Positions 62,785-64,000 of a DNA stretch of 64,000 nucleotides are shown in pieces (within the stretch, counting starts at the first letter, position 1; every line of letters begins with the position of its first letter). A program made the position numbers and the translations under genes. Origin of the DNA: Fulvia fulva (Eukaryota > Ascomycota > Dothideomycetes > Mycosphaerellales > Mycosphaerellaceae); NCBI RefSeq assembly GCF_020509005.1, contig NC_063020.1, positions 3,224,001 through 3,288,000 of the forward strand, read 5' to 3'. The notes under the pieces are model-generated. The model was not told the DNA's origin, searched no databases, and saw only the letters and a list, made by a program, of their open reading frames with translations.

Positions 62785-63864
62785 TCAACCCAGCAGCTTC
62801 AGGCCAGGAGCCGGCTTGGCTGCCTGCTTCTTCTCGATGCCTGCGCCAGTGTTTGCCTTCAGGGGATCCTTCTGTTGCTGCTTGTTGTCCTTGTTCTTGT
62901 TGTAATTGTTGTTCTTACCCCGATGCTTGTTGCTATCCTTCTTGACCACGGGAGCGACGTTGGTTCTGGCTCTCTGAATGGTGACAGGATGGCTGCCGAT
63001 GTACTTGCCTGACATCTCGCGCGCTGCCTTGAAGCCCTGCTCGCCGTCCGTAAACTCAACAAAGCCGAATCCTTTCGACTTGGTCGTGCGCTTATCTCTG
63101 ATGACACGCGCCTTGTTGACTCCGTAGGCAGCAAAGGCTTTGGTGAGTGAGTCGTCGGTGACTTCACCTGCCAGGTTGCCCACCATGATACGGAACTTGG
63201 TGGGATCCCACTCCAGCAACGACTTATCCTCCCAAGATTCGCCGCCGCCTTTTCTTACCACAGTGAACTTGCCGTCATCGGCTTTGCTCTTAGTCTCCGC
63301 TTCTGCGCCACGCTGGCCGGCAGGTGCTGCACCAGAACCATCGGCGCGATCATTCTTTGCACCCTTCTTCGCCCTGTCCTGTTGCTCTGCTGGCGCATAT
63401 GCTGACTGCCACTGCGCTAGCAGCTGTTGCTCGTCCGGATCGAATTGGGCATTCTGGCCGGCGTATATGGTTGTTGGAGGAGGAGGAGGTGGTTTGAAGG
63501 GGTTGTTTATCGTGGGAGGTGCTGCTTGATACTGTGCCTGCTGAGCGTACTGTGCATTATAGCCTGGAGGAGCAGCATACCCATACCCAGCATACGCCGA
63601 GTTGGCGTAGTTGTTGTAGTCCATCTCGGGCTGGTTCTCTTGCGGATGGTTGAAGTGCTCTTGGAAGGACCAGGAGCAGGTCGGATTGTAACGCTGGATC
63701 TGCTCTGGCACAGGCGACTCGTCGAAGATCTCGTGTTGCGCGGTGGGTGTGCTCGTCTCTGCAGTGCTGTTGTTGGCAAATGCTCTGTCTAATATCTGTC
63801 TGCCCAGTGCGCTCATGCCGCTGCCTCGTGCGCCGCCGCCCGGGTTGCGATTCTTCTTCGCCAT
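62785..63864 (-). CDS. RBM42-like RNA-binding protein, one RRM, 359 aa
   Basis: Nuclear or cytoplasmic RNA-binding protein; orthologues of RBM42 act with hnRNP K and in splicing. Start at the ATG at 63864 (MAKKNRNPGGG). The N-terminal half is Tyr/Gln/Pro-rich (NNYANSAYAGYGYAAPPGYN; a run of six prolines), then a charged linker. The RRM is near 220-297: RNP2 FRIMVGNL, RNP1 KGFGFVEF, and the extended LLEWDPTKFRIMVGNL lead-in diagnostic of RBM42. The tail is Lys/Asn/Gln-rich (KNNNYNKNKDNKQQQK). A small 5' intron is not excluded but not needed. Confidence 0.9.
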   Translation of the reverse strand: MAKKNRNPGGGARGSGMSALGRQILDRAFANNSTAETSTPTAQHEIFDESPVPEQIQRYNPTCSWSFQEHFNHPQENQPEMDYNNYANSAYAGYGYAAPPGYNAQYAQQAQYQAAPPTINNPFKPPPPPPTTIYAGQNAQFDPDEQQLLAQWQSAYAPAEQQDRAKKGAKNDRADGSGAAPAGQRGAEAETKSKADDGKFTVVRKGGGESWEDKSLLEWDPTKFRIMVGNLAGEVTDDSLTKAFAAYGVNKARVIRDKRTTKSKGFGFVEFTDGEQGFKAAREMSGKYIGSHPVTIQRARTNVAPVVKKDSNKHRGKNNNYNKNKDNKQQQKDPLKANTGAGIEKKQAAKPAPGLKLLG

Positions 63865-64000
63865 CTTTCGCAATGAGATTGGTGGTACGTACCGTGAGAC
63901 TGATGATGTTGCGCGAGTCTGTGAGAGTTAGTTATGGAATGTCGTGTGTTGTGGTAGTGAATGAGTGCGAAGAGAAAGTCACTTCCTTCCTCGAATCCAG
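63865..64000. other. 5' flank of RBM42 at the window edge
   Basis: 136 bp upstream of the RBM42 start codon; 5' UTR or promoter. Nothing else seen. Confidence 0.4.

Overview
The window is nuclear DNA of a filamentous ascomycete (Pezizomycotina). Dothideomycetes is my best guess, from the style of the hypothetical proteins, but this is not proven. The evidence is short GT-AG introns of about 46-60 nt with CTGAC/CTAAC-like branch points, compact genes on both strands, and fungal-type orthologues: UGGT, CHL1, VMA12, COQ1, MED4, UBR1, QCR9, PYM, flotillin, RBM42 and a CYP52-like P450. I rebuilt exon junctions by hand. Several genes gained 5' or 3' exons this way, and one four-exon gene (QCR9, 67 codons) has exons too short to stand out as an open frame.

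Layout. 0-15 kb is housekeeping: UGGT (ER folding sensor, -), CHL1 helicase (-), VMA12 (-) divergent from COQ1 (+, with a GC-AG intron), then an ankyrin-repeat protein, an acidic unknown protein and a P-loop ATPase (all +). 15-21 kb is an accessory block holding five 2EXR-family (F-box-like) genes. Two are on + and three are tandem on -; all three on - show apparent frame lesions. 21-28 kb has a Ser/Thr-rich single-pass membrane protein, MED4, a GFA/CENP-V-type zinc protein, a secreted class-2-type lipase and small unknown genes. 28-32 kb has a microsomal P450 and a small unknown gene. 33-47 kb has a 1300-residue MIT-domain protein and the N-recognin UBR1, separated by 3.3 kb without a recognisable gene. 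47-57 kb has QCR9 divergent from PYM, an unknown conserved protein, flotillin, a PhzF-like protein, a 152-bp MITE-like foldback element and an unknown fungal protein. 57-64 kb has a 2.8-kb gene-poor stretch, a CYP52-like P450 and RBM42.

How the genes relate. There is no biosynthetic cluster or operon-like unit. Themes that recur are protein quality control and turnover (UGGT, UBR1), respiration (COQ1, QCR9), RNA handling (PYM, RBM42) and lipid or hydrocarbon oxidation (the CYP52-like P450). The most unusual local structure is the 2EXR array. Two members share a 5' exon encoding a small helical module, joined through a phase-2 intron at the same place, and three neighbouring members appear broken while the surrounding housekeeping genes are intact.
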